From: Gammaproteobacteria bacterium
GTDB taxonomy: Bacteria; Pseudomonadota; Gammaproteobacteria; UBA9214
Reading direction: 5' to 3'
Assembly (NCBI GenBank): GCA_020027635.1
Contig: JAHKKL010000200.1
Location: 1 to 6,568 of the forward strand
Length of the DNA: 6,568 bases
The position numbers were made by a program, and so were the translations under genes. The notes beneath the pieces are model-generated. The model saw only the letters and a list, made by a program, of their open reading frames with translations, was not told the DNA's origin and ran no database searches. The number at the start of each line of letters is the position of its first letter. The stretch's first letter is position 1. Shown piece by piece: positions 6,393-6,568 of this stretch.

Positions 6393-6419
6393 TTGCCTCC
6401 TCCCCCGGTGCGTTATACT
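6393..6419 (+). promoter_or_regulatory. Candidate sigma70 promoter for the rightmost gene
   Basis: TTGCCT (6393-6398, four of six to TTGACA) and TATACT (6414-6419, five of six to TATAAT) are separated by 15 bp, which is shorter than the ideal 17. Transcription would begin near 6426, about 40 nt before the ATG at 6467. A small hairpin, CAAC-TTTT-GTTG (6425-6436), sits at this inferred start and could be an operator or 5' stem. Confidence 0.45.
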
Positions 6420-6466
6420 CCAACCAACTTTTGTTGAGCGGTCTTCATCGCCAGGACAGTCACGAC

Positions 6467-6568
6467 ATGGACTTGCAATCATTACCCCGTCCCCGCGGAG
6501 GCATGCTGGGATCCGCCCTGCTGCTTCTGCTCCTCGCCGCCGGCGCCTGGTCGGCCCTCTATACCGTG
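6467..6568 (+). CDS. N-terminus of a membrane-anchored protein, possibly SPFH/HflK-like (3' end off window)
   Basis: ATG at 6467 is preceded by AGGA (6453-6456) with a 10-nt gap and opens a frame that stays clear for 34 codons to the window end. The peptide has a short basic, proline-containing cytoplasmic leader (MDLQSLPRPRGG) and a strong hydrophobic segment (about 13-31, rich in Leu and Ala), then SALYTV. A short N-tail, one transmembrane helix and a (F/Y)YTV-like start of the next domain are seen in HflK/prohibitin (SPFH) proteins, but 34 residues are too few to prove it. It is divergent from kup across 285 bp. An internal Met13 (6503) is a less likely start because the Shine-Dalgarno fits 6467. 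Confidence 0.6.
   Translation, partial: MDLQSLPRPRGGMLGSALLLLLLAAGAWSALYTV

Noticed and set aside
6291..6482. A 63-codon minus-strand frame in the kup/HflK-like intergenic region.
   Set aside because: It overlaps the start and promoter of the rightmost gene, has no domain and no convincing ribosome site.

Overview
This window is GC-rich and densely coding. Its gene order and protein sequences fit the chromosome of a gammaproteobacterium, perhaps from a Chromatiales/Ectothiorhodospiraceae-like lineage. The genus cannot be fixed by eye. I see no mobile element, CRISPR array, tRNA or rRNA.

Layout, left to right. (1) 1-480, minus strand: the N-terminal 160 residues of a ChaN-type (DUF399) haem/iron-binding lipoprotein, cut by the window edge. 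(2) 558-1229, minus: a secreted TesA-type GDSL lysophospholipase/thioesterase. It probably shares a transcript with chaN, 77 bp downstream. (3) 1228-1914, plus: the ATPase YbbA. (4) 1911-4403, plus: the large FtsX/MacB-type permease YbbP, which overlaps ybbA by ATGA. (5) 4411-6181, minus: a Kup-type K+ uptake permease facing ybbP across a 7-bp gap. (6) 6182-6466: a divergent regulatory region. (7) 6467 to the window end, plus: the first 34 codons of a membrane-anchored protein, possibly of the SPFH/HflK type.

tesA, ybbA and ybbP form a functional group that is also conserved in E. coli. YbbA and YbbP are the ATPase and permease of a MacB-like (type VII) ABC system, and TesA is the periplasmic hydrolase that works with it, apparently on hydrophobic or lipid-like substrates in the envelope. 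Here the divergent starts of tesA and ybbA physically overlap in a single CATG, so each 5' end must be controlled from inside the other gene.

The clearest anomaly is in kup. Its cytoplasmic C-terminal domain has lost roughly 40 codons, and the reading frame shifts at the junction near 4583. The conserved C-terminus, ending in ELGTQIEI, is therefore present but out of frame. Normal reading instead continues antisense into the end of ybbP. The second point of note is a 24-bp inverted repeat (GACTAG-N12-CTAGTC) containing three tandem GTCCT units, just upstream of a candidate kup -10 box. I found no convincing new system. Most of the window is a conserved housekeeping and envelope neighbourhood.
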